Assembly (NCBI GenBank): GCA_937976325.1
Contig: CALJSD010000049.1
Location: forward strand, 1 to 6,667
Source: an uncultured Carnobacterium sp.
GTDB taxonomy: Bacteria > Bacillota > Bacilli > Lactobacillales > Aerococcaceae
Direction: 5' to 3'
DNA length: 6,667 nt
Positions 1 to 5,924 of this stretch are shown here, piece after piece; within the stretch, counting starts at the first letter, position 1; every line of letters begins with the position of its first letter. The position numbers were made by a program, and so were the translations under genes. The notes beneath the pieces are model-generated. The model was given only the letters and a program-made list of their open reading frames with translations. It did not search any database and was not told where the DNA came from.

Positions 1-1694
1 TGTAAGTATGGGCTTACTTCTGGGTCATTGGCGATTAATTCAGATAATGAAAGAATTAAATGAATCACGTCTTGTGCAATGACATACGCAGGAGCAGCCT
101 TACCGCCAAAAATAATTGTAATTGGTCTAGCTGGAATGTTTCCGCTCTTGATATCTAAGTATTTATGAATCACATATAAAGCGTTCATTTGTTGACGTTT
201 GTATTCGTGCATACGTTTGATTTGAATATCAAAAATAGAATTTTCATTCACTGTGATACCTTGTTTTTCTTTAAGGTAAACACTTAAACGTTTCTTATTA
301 TCACGTTTAATCTTGTCTAATTTTTCGCGAACAATCGCATCATGACGGTAAGCTTTCAACGCTTCTAATTTAGTCGCATCTTTTCTCCACTCTGTACCGA
401 TTGTTTCATCTAATAATTTAGCAAGCTCTGGGTTGGCATGCATTAACCAACGACGGAATGTAATCCCGTTTGTTTTGTTGTTGAACTTCTCTGGATAAAT
501 TTCGTAGAAATTCTTTAATTCACTTTCTTTTAAGATATCCGTATGAAGCGCCGCAACACCGTTTACGCTATATCCGTAGTGAATATCCATATGCGCCATA
601 TGCACACGACCATGTTCGTCAATGATGGCTACTGATGGGTCTTCATATTTTGCTTTTACGCGAGCATCTAACTCTTTAATAATTGGCACTAAATGTGGCA
701 CTACTTTTTCTAAGTATGCTAAAGGCCATTTTTCTAACGCTTCAGATAAGATTGTGTGGTTTGTATAAGCTGTCATTGAAGACACGATTTCCACGGCTTC
801 ATCAAATTCAATTCCACGTTCCCCAAGTAAACGAATCAATTCAGGAATGACCATTGATGGGTGCGTATCGTTAATTTGAACAGTTGCATATTCTGCTAAG
901 TCGTGTAAGTTACTTCCTTTAGCAAGTGCTTCGTCGATTAATAATTGAGCCCCATTACTTACCATGAAGTATTGTTGGTAAATACGTAGTAAGTGTCCTG
1001 CTTCATCACTATCATCTGGATATAAGAATAATGTTAAGTTTTTAGCGATTTGTGTTTTATCAAATGCGATAGAATCACTTGATACTAAAGATTCGTCGAT
1101 TGAATCTACATCAAATAAGTGTAATTTATTTTTAGTAGATTGTTCATATCCTAATACATCGATATCAAACATTTTTGAAGTCAATGTAAAGTCACCAAAT
1201 GGTATTTTATAAGAAGTTTCAGTTGGAACTAACCAGCTTTCAGGTGTTAACCAAACGTTTGGTACTGCATCTTGTTGGTTATCTTTGAATTTTTGCTCGA
1301 ATAAACCATAGTGGTAGTTTAATCCAACGCCGTCTCCTGTTAATCCAAGAGTTGCGATTGAATCAAGGAAACATGCGGCTAGACGACCTAAACCACCATT
1401 TCCTAAAGATGGTTCTAATTCAATTTCTTCGATTTCAGCTAATGAATGTCCAGCTTCTTCTAGTTCTTCTTTTACTTCATCGTAAAGTCCTAAATTAATA
1501 AGGTTGTTTGATAATAATTTACCGATTAAGAATTCTGCAGAAATGTAATACACTTTTTTCTTACCATTATTTTGCGGTAAGGCTGCGCTTTTTTCTTTCG
1601 TAAATTGTAATAAGGCTAAGTAAACTTCTTCTTTTGAGCAGTCTTTTAATGATTTGCCTAAGTTTCCTTCTACATATTGTTTAAAGTCTTTCAT
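1..1694 (-). CDS. glgP: Alpha-glucan (maltodextrin/glycogen) phosphorylase, partial (C-terminus outside window)
   Basis: This cytoplasmic PLP enzyme (GT35) removes glucose from the non-reducing end of alpha-1,4-glucans as glucose-1-phosphate. The reading frame opens at ATG 1694-1692, with AAGGAG six bases upstream, and stays open for 564 codons to the window edge. Visible family motifs are YYISAEFLIG (about residues 49-58), EPSLGNGGLGRLAACFLDS (94-112), QINDTHPS (273-280), NNKTNGITFRRWL (405-417), IKRMHEYKRQ (492-501) and the Rossmann-like FGGKAAPAYV (529-538). Family members are roughly 750-800 residues, so about a quarter is missing, including the Lys that carries PLP. That loss is an edge effect; I found no frameshift. 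The N-terminus is short, without the regulatory extension of animal enzymes. It lies 28 bp after malQ with no terminator between, so it is the second gene of a malQ-glgP operon. The malQ pairing favours a maltodextrin role (then usually called malP), but glycogen as a substrate cannot be excluded. Confidence 0.95.
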   Translation of the reverse strand, partial: MKDFKQYVEGNLGKSLKDCSKEEVYLALLQFTKEKSAALPQNNGKKKVYYISAEFLIGKLLSNNLINLGLYDEVKEELEEAGHSLAEIEEIELEPSLGNGGLGRLAACFLDSIATLGLTGDGVGLNYHYGLFEQKFKDNQQDAVPNVWLTPESWLVPTETSYKIPFGDFTLTSKMFDIDVLGYEQSTKNKLHLFDVDSIDESLVSSDSIAFDKTQIAKNLTLFLYPDDSDEAGHLLRIYQQYFMVSNGAQLLIDEALAKGSNLHDLAEYATVQINDTHPSMVIPELIRLLGERGIEFDEAVEIVSSMTAYTNHTILSEALEKWPLAYLEKVVPHLVPIIKELDARVKAKYEDPSVAIIDEHGRVHMAHMDIHYGYSVNGVAALHTDILKESELKNFYEIYPEKFNNKTNGITFRRWLMHANPELAKLLDETIGTEWRKDATKLEALKAYRHDAIVREKLDKIKRDNKKRLSVYLKEKQGITVNENSIFDIQIKRMHEYKRQQMNALYVIHKYLDIKSGNIPARPITIIFGGKAAPAYVIAQDVIHLILSLSELIANDPEVSPYL

Positions 1695-1722
1695 TGTTCT
1701 CTCCTTTTTAGTGTGCGCGAGG

Positions 1723-3261
1723 TTATTTTTCTTCCTCGACTAACTCCTCTTTAACATCCACATTATGATGCGGATTTGCACGATCATACAATTCAGTAAT
1801 CCCAAGTAAGAATTCTTCTACAGACTCTGTTAACTGCTCTTTGGTCATTCTCCATACCCAGTTCCCACCTAGTGTACTTGGAATGTTCATACGAGCTGTT
1901 TCGTCTAATTGTAGTAAATCTTGCATTGTTGCAACTGTCATACGGCTGACAGAACCATATAGTCCGCGAAGTAACGCAAAGCTAATTGGCTCTTCGTCGC
2001 GGCGGTTCAAGTAACGATTACAAAATTCTCGAGTTTCTTCTGTAGCCGACTTATACCACCCTAATACTGTATCATTATCGTGCGTTCCTGTATAGGCAAC
2101 CGCATTGACAGGATAATGATGAGGTAAATCTCCACTCTTAGGATCTTCACCCATAAACCCGAATTCCAAGATTTTCATCCCTGGGAATCCAGTAGCTTCA
2201 CGAAGGTTGATGACATCTTCATCCATGAAACCTAAGTCTTCTGCGATAATTGGCAATTCTCCGAGTTGCTCTTTCACCGCTTTAAATAAATCATACCCAG
2301 GACCTTTAACCCATTTCCCGATTGTTGCGTTTTCTGCTTCTGCTGGGATTTCCCAGTAAGCTGAGAAACCTCTGAAGTGGTCGATACGAACGACATCAAA
2401 CAATTCAAAACTTGCTTGTAGTCGTTTGCTCCACCAAGTGTATCCATCTTCTTTCATTGCTTCCCAATTATAAATTGGGTTCCCCCATAATTGACCTAGC
2501 GGAGAAAAATCATCCGCAGGACATCCAGCTACACAAAGTGGATTTCCTTCTTCATCTGTCTTGAAGTAATGTGGTGTTGCCCACATTTCCACGCTATCTG
2601 CTGCCACATAAATTGGCATATCGCCGATAATTTGAATGAAGTTGTCATTGGCATATTTTTTAAGAGCATGCCATTGTTCATCAAATAAGAATTGAGTTAC
2701 ACGGTGATATTCTAACTTATCCGCAAGGCGTGTGCGGTACTCGGCTAACGTAGCTGGTTGACGACGTTTGATAGCTTCGTCGCTCCACGCTGTCCATGGT
2801 TTCATATCGAAAGATTCTTTAATCGCCATGTATTCTGCAAATGGTTCTAACCACTCTGCTTTCTCCTCTACGAATTTCTCGTATGCAGGAGTTTTTCCTT
2901 TTGCAAGGAAAGCAGCTACTGCCTTTTCTAAAACTGGACGACGTTTTTCATATAATAATGCGTAGTCAACCGTCGTTTCATCTTCGCCCCAATTTGTAAG
3001 GACGTCTTCTTTATCAATTAAACCTTCTTCTATTAAAATGTCGAAATCGATAAAGTTCGTATTTCCTGCAAAAGCAGAAAATGATTGGTATGGAGAATCT
3101 CCATAACTTGTTGTTCCTAATGGAAGAATTTGCCAATAGGTTTGTTTTGTACGAACAAGAAAATCTACAAAATCATATGCTGATTTTCCAAAAGAACCAA
3201 TACCATAGTTACCTGGTAATGATGAGATATGCATTAACACACCTGATTCTCTTTTGCTCAT
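1723..3261 (-). CDS. malQ: 4-alpha-glucanotransferase (amylomaltase)
   Basis: This cytoplasmic GH77 enzyme transfers alpha-1,4-glucan segments between maltodextrins. It releases glucose and makes chains long enough for the phosphorylase encoded just downstream. At 512 residues it matches the bacterial family of about 500. The N-terminus has the typical SGVLMHISSLPG (6-17) and GDSPYQSFSAFAGN (54-67). The catalytic nucleophile is Asp294 in RIDHFRG, the acid/base is Glu341 in IAEDLG, and the third carboxylate is Asp395 in THDND. PADDFSPLGQLWGNP (248-262) is the conserved substrate-loop region. The C-terminus ends in an acidic tail (ELVEEEK). The start ATG at 3261 is preceded by AGAGGG at 3270-3275 with an 8-base spacer. 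It is the first gene of the leftward operon and is transcribed divergently from the sugar transporter, sharing its control region. The function assignment is secure; preferred chain length is not visible from sequence. Confidence 0.97.
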   Translation of the reverse strand: MSKRESGVLMHISSLPGNYGIGSFGKSAYDFVDFLVRTKQTYWQILPLGTTSYGDSPYQSFSAFAGNTNFIDFDILIEEGLIDKEDVLTNWGEDETTVDYALLYEKRRPVLEKAVAAFLAKGKTPAYEKFVEEKAEWLEPFAEYMAIKESFDMKPWTAWSDEAIKRRQPATLAEYRTRLADKLEYHRVTQFLFDEQWHALKKYANDNFIQIIGDMPIYVAADSVEMWATPHYFKTDEEGNPLCVAGCPADDFSPLGQLWGNPIYNWEAMKEDGYTWWSKRLQASFELFDVVRIDHFRGFSAYWEIPAEAENATIGKWVKGPGYDLFKAVKEQLGELPIIAEDLGFMDEDVINLREATGFPGMKILEFGFMGEDPKSGDLPHHYPVNAVAYTGTHDNDTVLGWYKSATEETREFCNRYLNRRDEEPISFALLRGLYGSVSRMTVATMQDLLQLDETARMNIPSTLGGNWVWRMTKEQLTESVEEFLLGITELYDRANPHHNVDVKEELVEEEK

Positions 3262-3282
3262 TCATAAATCCCTCTTTTCTAT

Positions 3283-3310
3283 ATAATAGATATTTCTACT
3301 AGTCATTGAA
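3283..3310 (-). promoter_or_regulatory. Candidate malQ promoter
   Basis: Read on the minus strand, a TATTAT -10 hexamer (3283-3288, five of six matches to TATAAT) lies 16 bp from a weak TTCAAT -35 (3305-3310, three of six matches). Transcription would begin just before the AGAGGG ribosome binding site, giving a 5' leader of only about 15-20 bases. The TGCGCAA repeat cluster abuts the -35 on its upstream side. The -10 is reasonable but the -35 is poor, so the true start may use another spacing. Confidence 0.4.
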
Positions 3311-3337
3311 TGCGCAAACATTGCGCAACCGTTTGCC
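3311..3337. promoter_or_regulatory. LacI-family operator cluster (MalR- or CcpA-like) upstream of malQ
   Basis: Two overlapping symmetric elements are visible. The first is a perfect inverted repeat TGCGCAA-ACA-TTGCGCA (3311-3327). The second is GCAACCGTTTGC (3325-3336), centred on a CG step and one mismatch from a perfect LacI-type palindrome GCAAACGTTTGC. Equivalently, TGCGCAA occurs twice, at 3311 and 3322, one helical turn (11 bp) apart. CG-centred GCAAAC/GTTTGC boxes are the signature of LacI/GalR regulators, including streptococcal MalR. The position beside the putative malQ promoter supports an operator. Which protein binds is inferred, and no regulator gene is present in the window. 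Confidence 0.55.
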
Positions 3338-3417
3338 TTAATATTAGAATATTTTGTTTAATAACTCAAGTAATATTTTTCAACTATTTTATTCTATTTG
3401 TATATAACGGCGTTTTT

Positions 3418-3436
3418 ATCGTGTTTTTAGCACGAT
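3418..3436. repeat. Small inverted repeat in A+T-rich intergenic DNA
   Basis: ATCGTG (3418-3423) and CACGAT (3431-3436) form a perfect 6-bp dyad around a seven-base spacer. It lies roughly midway between the two divergent promoters. No run of T follows on either strand, so a terminator is unlikely. It could be an additional protein-binding dyad, or chance in a low-complexity region. Confidence 0.3.
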
Positions 3437-3489
3437 TTAAATATTAATAACCTAAGAAAATCGCTTTAAATCCGCATTTTTAAGAAGTG

Positions 3490-3510
3490 AAAAAATTTTT
3501 TGATAAAAAT
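3490..3510 (+). promoter_or_regulatory. A-tract / UP-element-like DNA upstream of transporter promoter
   Basis: A perfect A6T6 run (3490-3501) followed by TGATAAAAAT lies directly upstream of the -35 hexamer, about -58 to -38 relative to the predicted start. Phased A/T tracts here commonly serve as UP elements that contact the RNA polymerase alpha C-terminal domain, and A6T6 is intrinsically bent. It would fit a strongly expressed binding-protein gene. The function is inferred from position and composition only. Confidence 0.35.
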
Positions 3511-3513
3511 ACT

Positions 3514-3527
3514 TGCAAACGTTTCAT
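3514..3527. promoter_or_regulatory. LacI-family operator-like box over the -35
   Basis: TGCAAACGTTTCAT is centred on a CG step at 3520/3521. The inner eight bases, AAACGTTT, are perfectly palindromic and the left arm TGCAAAC matches the LacI-type half-site. The right arm departs from symmetry after GTTT. It overlaps the -35, where a bound repressor would block polymerase. MalR is the likeliest owner given the locus; CcpA is an alternative. Confidence 0.5.
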
Positions 3528-3540
3528 GAAAGCGGTATAC
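3527..3540 (+). promoter_or_regulatory. Candidate cre (CcpA) site overlapping spacer and -10
   Basis: TGAAAGCGGTATAC matches the catabolite-response consensus TGWAANCGNTNWCA at 12 of 14 positions, failing only at the last two. It covers the downstream spacer and most of the -10 hexamer, a classical location for CcpA repression under glucose. It immediately follows the AAACGTTT box, so CcpA and a MalR-type repressor might compete or cooperate there. Part of the match comes from the -10 itself, so chance is possible. Confidence 0.45.
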
Positions 3541-3552
3541 TGAGTTCAGTTA

Positions 3553-3566
3553 AGAAATCGTTTGCG
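3553..3566. promoter_or_regulatory. Downstream operator-like box (early transcribed region)
   Basis: AGAAATCGTTTGCG is centred on a CG step at 3559/3560. The right half, GTTTGCG, is a full LacI-type half-site and the left half is degenerate. It lies about +5 to +18 from the predicted start, and its centre is 39 bp from that of the -35 box. A repressor here could act as a roadblock or pair with the upstream box. Read on the other strand it matches the cre consensus at 11 of 14 positions, so MalR and CcpA cannot be told apart by eye. Confidence 0.45.
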
Positions 3567-3599
3567 TAATCTATAACGAATTTTAAGGAGGAAAATATT

Positions 3600-4898
3600 A
3601 TGGCAAACAAATGGTTTACAAAATCATTAGCTCTTGGTTTAGCTGGTTTAGCATTAGCTGGATGTGGAGCAAAACAAGACTCTTCTAACGGAGGAAGCTC
3701 TGAGAGCAAAAAAGAATTCACTTTATATAGTAACAAGAGTGAAATTCAAGAAGCTTTAACAGCTTATGCTAAAGAATGGGGAGATAAAAACGGAGTAACA
3801 GTTAACATCAAAACATGTTCTGGTTCATGTAAAATCTCTGACCAATTAAAAACAGAATTCACAGCTGGTACAGCTCCTGACGTATTCGTAATCGAAGGAC
3901 AAGCTGGTTATGATTTGTGGAAAGACAGCATCCAACCATTAAAAGGTGACTGGATTGATAAAACAGAATTCGAATTCAAACAAGGAAACGACGTATACGG
4001 ATTCCCAGTATCTGTAGAAGGATACGGATTAGCTTACAACAAAGACATCTTAACTAAAGCTGGTATCGACCCATCTACTCTAACTTCATTTGAAGCTGTT
4101 CAAAAAGCAATGGACACATTAGAAAGCAAAAAATCTGAGTTAGGATTATCTACTGTTGTTGCTACTGCAACTAAAGAAGGCGAAACTTGGATCATGGGTA
4201 TCCACGACTTCGGTGCTTACTTAAGTTCTGGTCTTCCAAACGGCGACCGTACAGTAGTTAACCAAGTTCTTAAAGGCGAAATGGACAAAACTCGTTTAGA
4301 CAACTACGCTAACTGGGTTGAATTATTATTCAAACATACTGAGAAAAAATTATTAACAGTTGGTACTCAAGAAGATATGGACTCTGCATTTGCTAGTGGT
4401 AAAGCAGCATTCTTACACCAAGGTAACTGGAAAGACCCTAACTTAAAACAATTAAACGCTAAATTCGAAATGGGATTCATTCCTTATCAAACTTTAGGAA
4501 AAGACAAAAATGCTGATGGATTATTCATCGGTGCTCCATCTTACTATGTAGTTAACAAAGACACTAAAGCTTTAGATTCAATCAACAAATTCTTCTCTGA
4601 CTTAGTTGATACTAAAGAAGGTCAAGATTACACAGTAAACAAAGCTAACATGATTTCAGCATTCTCTACTTCTAAAGAAATGCCTAGCGCTCCATTATCT
4701 AAATTCTTAGCTGAATGGGTTGCTGCTAAAAAACCAGTTTACTCATTTGATAACCCATACTTCATGCCTGACAACTTCTTAATGGGTAAATTAGGACCAA
4801 TCTATGGACAATACGCTCAAGGTTCAATCGACAAAGCTAAATTCCAAGAATTGATCACAAATCAAATCAAAGAAGTACCAAGCTTACTTCAAAAATAA
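3600..4898 (+). CDS. Carbohydrate ABC transporter substrate-binding lipoprotein (probable maltodextrin / alpha-glucoside)
   Basis: This membrane-anchored receptor captures sugar outside the cell and delivers it to the permease pair encoded downstream. It is 432 residues, normal for family-1 solute-binding proteins. A lipoprotein signal is clear: Lys4 and Lys8, a hydrophobic core, then lipobox LAGC with the lipidated Cys22, followed by a Ser/Gly-rich tether (27-38). Family features include TAGTAPDVFVIEG (88-100), SVEGYGLAYNKDIL (138-151), FASGKAAFLHQGNW (264-277) and LFIGAPSYYVVNK (308-320). To me these resemble the MsmE/RafE-like alpha-glucoside binders more than streptococcal MalX. Sugar identity is inferred from neighbouring malQ and glgP; raffinose or isomalto-oligosaccharides remain possible. 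An unusual Cys73-x3-Cys77 pair is present. Start choice is supported by AAGGAGG at 3585-3591, eight bases upstream. Codons favour C-ending AAC, TTC, GAC and TAC, suggesting high expression. Confidence 0.9.
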   Translation: MANKWFTKSLALGLAGLALAGCGAKQDSSNGGSSESKKEFTLYSNKSEIQEALTAYAKEWGDKNGVTVNIKTCSGSCKISDQLKTEFTAGTAPDVFVIEGQAGYDLWKDSIQPLKGDWIDKTEFEFKQGNDVYGFPVSVEGYGLAYNKDILTKAGIDPSTLTSFEAVQKAMDTLESKKSELGLSTVVATATKEGETWIMGIHDFGAYLSSGLPNGDRTVVNQVLKGEMDKTRLDNYANWVELLFKHTEKKLLTVGTQEDMDSAFASGKAAFLHQGNWKDPNLKQLNAKFEMGFIPYQTLGKDKNADGLFIGAPSYYVVNKDTKALDSINKFFSDLVDTKEGQDYTVNKANMISAFSTSKEMPSAPLSKFLAEWVAAKKPVYSFDNPYFMPDNFLMGKLGPIYGQYAQGSIDKAKFQELITNQIKEVPSLLQK

Positions 4899-4919
4899 CA
4901 ATTAAGTATGTAACACAGG

Positions 4920-4952
4920 CCCACAACTACTTACAACGGTCGTTGTGGGTTT
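4920..4952 (+). terminator. Intercistronic hairpin, probable leaky terminator / mRNA stabiliser
   Basis: CCCACAAC (4920-4927) pairs perfectly with GTTGTGGG (4942-4949), giving an 8-bp stem with a 14-base loop, 21 bases after the binding-protein stop. Only TTT follows before a G, so termination would be incomplete. Such hairpins between a binding-protein gene and its permease genes typically keep receptor mRNA more abundant than permease mRNA. A nested alternative stem, ACAAC (4933-4937) with GTTGT (4942-4946) around GGTC, uses the same right arm and would compete. Confidence 0.55.
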
Positions 4953-4974
4953 GCTGTTATTAATACCTCAGCAA
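4951..4974 (+). repeat. Second small inverted repeat before the permease ribosome binding site
   Basis: TTGCTG (4951-4956) and CAGCAA (4969-4974) form a 6-bp perfect stem with a 12-base A+T-rich loop, ending six bases before AAAGGAGG. It begins inside the short T stretch of the preceding hairpin, so the two overlap slightly. It is weak alone and may be chance, but could influence processing or permease translation. Confidence 0.3.
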
Positions 4975-4997
4975 TACATAAAAGGAGGAACCCTAAC

Positions 4998-5924
4998 ATG
5001 TCTAAGAATAAAAAAGCTCTTAGTCGTGACGATCGCGCAAGACGTACGTTTTACTGGCTTGTGCTACCGGCATTTATCATTTTTGCACTCGTAATTATTG
5101 TACCTTTCTTCTTAGGTTTCTACTATTCCCTAACAGACTGGAAGAGTGTTACTCAAACTAAAATTAACTTTGTTGGATTAAAAAACTTTACAGACAGCTT
5201 TGCTGATACTCGTTTCCAATATTCATTAATGATTACTGTAATTTTCGCATTATTTAACGTAGTCGTTGTAAACTTTGTATCATTCGGTTTAGCTTTACTA
5301 GTATCTAGTAAAATTAAATTAAGTGAAATTTTCAGAGCTGGATTCTTTATTCCTAACCTTATCGGGGGACTTGTATTAGGGTATATCTGGCAATTCATTT
5401 ATAACTCAGTATTCCCTGCTTTAGGTTCAGCTATTGGTAGTCAATTCTTAGTAGAAAATCTATTTTTAGGAGACGTTAAATTAGCCGTACTAGCCCTAAT
5501 TATTACGAACACATGGCAATATGCTGGTTATATTATGATGATTTACTTTGCTGCATTACAAAATGTACCTTCAAGTTTAGTAGAATCTGCTTCTCTTGAT
5601 GGAGCAAATGCTTTCCAAAGATTAAAACATATTATTATTCCAATGGTAATGCCTGCGTTTACGGTATCACTATTCTTAACCATTACAAACTCATTTAAAA
5701 TTTTCGATGTAAACTTCTCACTTACTGGTGGCGGACCATCTCTATTATGGCATGATAAAGCTATCCAAAGTACAGAGTTTATTACAATGAACATTTATAA
5801 CACTGCCTCTGGAGATAACTTAATGGCACAAGGTCAAGCTCGTGCAGTTATTTTATTCTTCATCTTAGTAGTTATTAGTGTTGTTCAAACAACAATCACT
5901 AAACGGAAGGAGATTGACTTATAA
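4998..5924 (+). CDS. Sugar ABC transporter permease, MalF/MsmF/RafF type
   Basis: This is one of two membrane subunits forming the channel of a CUT1-class sugar importer. It is 308 residues, with a charged cytoplasmic N-terminus (SKNKKALSRDDRARR) and about six hydrophobic segments near 19-42, 75-103, 112-136, 160-186, 212-231 and 283-302. The cytoplasmic EAA loop that docks the ATPase is seen at 196-216 (ESASLDGANAFQRLKHIIIP; the central Ala of EAA is Ser), and the typical LTGGGP follows at 242-247. It lacks the long extracytoplasmic insert and extra N-terminal segments of enteric MalF, and as I recall is much shorter than streptococcal MalC, so it fits the MsmF/RafF branch. AAAGGAGG at 4981-4988 supports the start. 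It lies 99 bp after the binding-protein gene, beyond a weak hairpin, and its stop overlaps the next start. Substrate is inferred from context only. Confidence 0.92.
   Translation: MSKNKKALSRDDRARRTFYWLVLPAFIIFALVIIVPFFLGFYYSLTDWKSVTQTKINFVGLKNFTDSFADTRFQYSLMITVIFALFNVVVVNFVSFGLALLVSSKIKLSEIFRAGFFIPNLIGGLVLGYIWQFIYNSVFPALGSAIGSQFLVENLFLGDVKLAVLALIITNTWQYAGYIMMIYFAALQNVPSSLVESASLDGANAFQRLKHIIIPMVMPAFTVSLFLTITNSFKIFDVNFSLTGGGPSLLWHDKAIQSTEFITMNIYNTASGDNLMAQGQARAVILFFILVVISVVQTTITKRKEIDL

Larger units (their letters stand above)
3513..3541 (+). promoter_or_regulatory. SigA-type promoter for the sugar transporter operon
   Basis: TTGCAA at 3513-3518 (four of six matches to TTGACA) and TATACT at 3536-3541 (five of six matches to TATAAT) are separated by the ideal 17 bp. 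Transcription is predicted to start at about A3548 or G3549, leaving a leader of roughly 51 bases before the ATG at 3600. The promoter is embedded in operator-like sequences: one overlaps the -35, one the spacer and -10, and one lies just downstream of the start. Confidence 0.75.
3262..3599. other. Divergent intergenic control region between malQ and the transporter operon
   Basis: This 338-bp non-coding stretch separates two oppositely transcribed operons. Short open frames crossing it lack ribosome binding sites and family features. It contains a candidate malQ promoter on the left, a TGCGCAA-type operator cluster at 3311-3337, a very A+T-rich middle with one small inverted repeat at 3418-3436, an A6T6 tract at 3490-3501, and a strong rightward promoter with three overlapping or adjacent LacI-family-like boxes at 3514-3566. 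I saw no tRNA, riboswitch fold or insertion sequence here. In S. pneumoniae the equivalent malMP/malXCD interval is bound by the LacI-family repressor MalR. By analogy, both operons are probably repressed without maltodextrin and under glucose. Confidence 0.8.

Noticed and set aside
1..1694. Phosphorylase considered as a pseudogene because the PLP-lysine region is missing
   Set aside because: The frame is open to the window edge with intact motifs; the loss is caused by the window boundary.
1695..1722. Separate promoter or terminator between malQ and glgP
   Set aside because: The 28-bp gap holds only a ribosome binding site, with no hairpin and no promoter hexamers.
3081..3302. 73-codon open frame on the plus strand crossing the malQ start
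   Set aside because: It is antisense to the securely identified malQ, has no ribosome binding site and shows no family features.
3456..3469. GAAAATCGCTTTAA as a further cre-like box
   Set aside because: It matches only 11 of 14 consensus positions, lacks the outer TG and CA, and lies in A+T-rich DNA where such partial matches are expected.
3524..3736. 70-codon open frame on the minus strand over the transporter promoter
   Set aside because: It is antisense to the promoter and to the signal peptide of the binding protein, with no ribosome binding site or recognisable protein features.
4951..4980. Possible internal promoter TTGCTG-18 bp-TACATA before the first permease gene
   Set aside because: Both hexamers are weak and the spacing is non-ideal; readthrough from the upstream promoter is the simpler explanation.
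5153..5794. Minus-strand open frames (81 and 83 codons) inside the first permease gene
   Set aside because: They are reverse-strand shadows of a membrane-protein gene with clear motifs on the plus strand.
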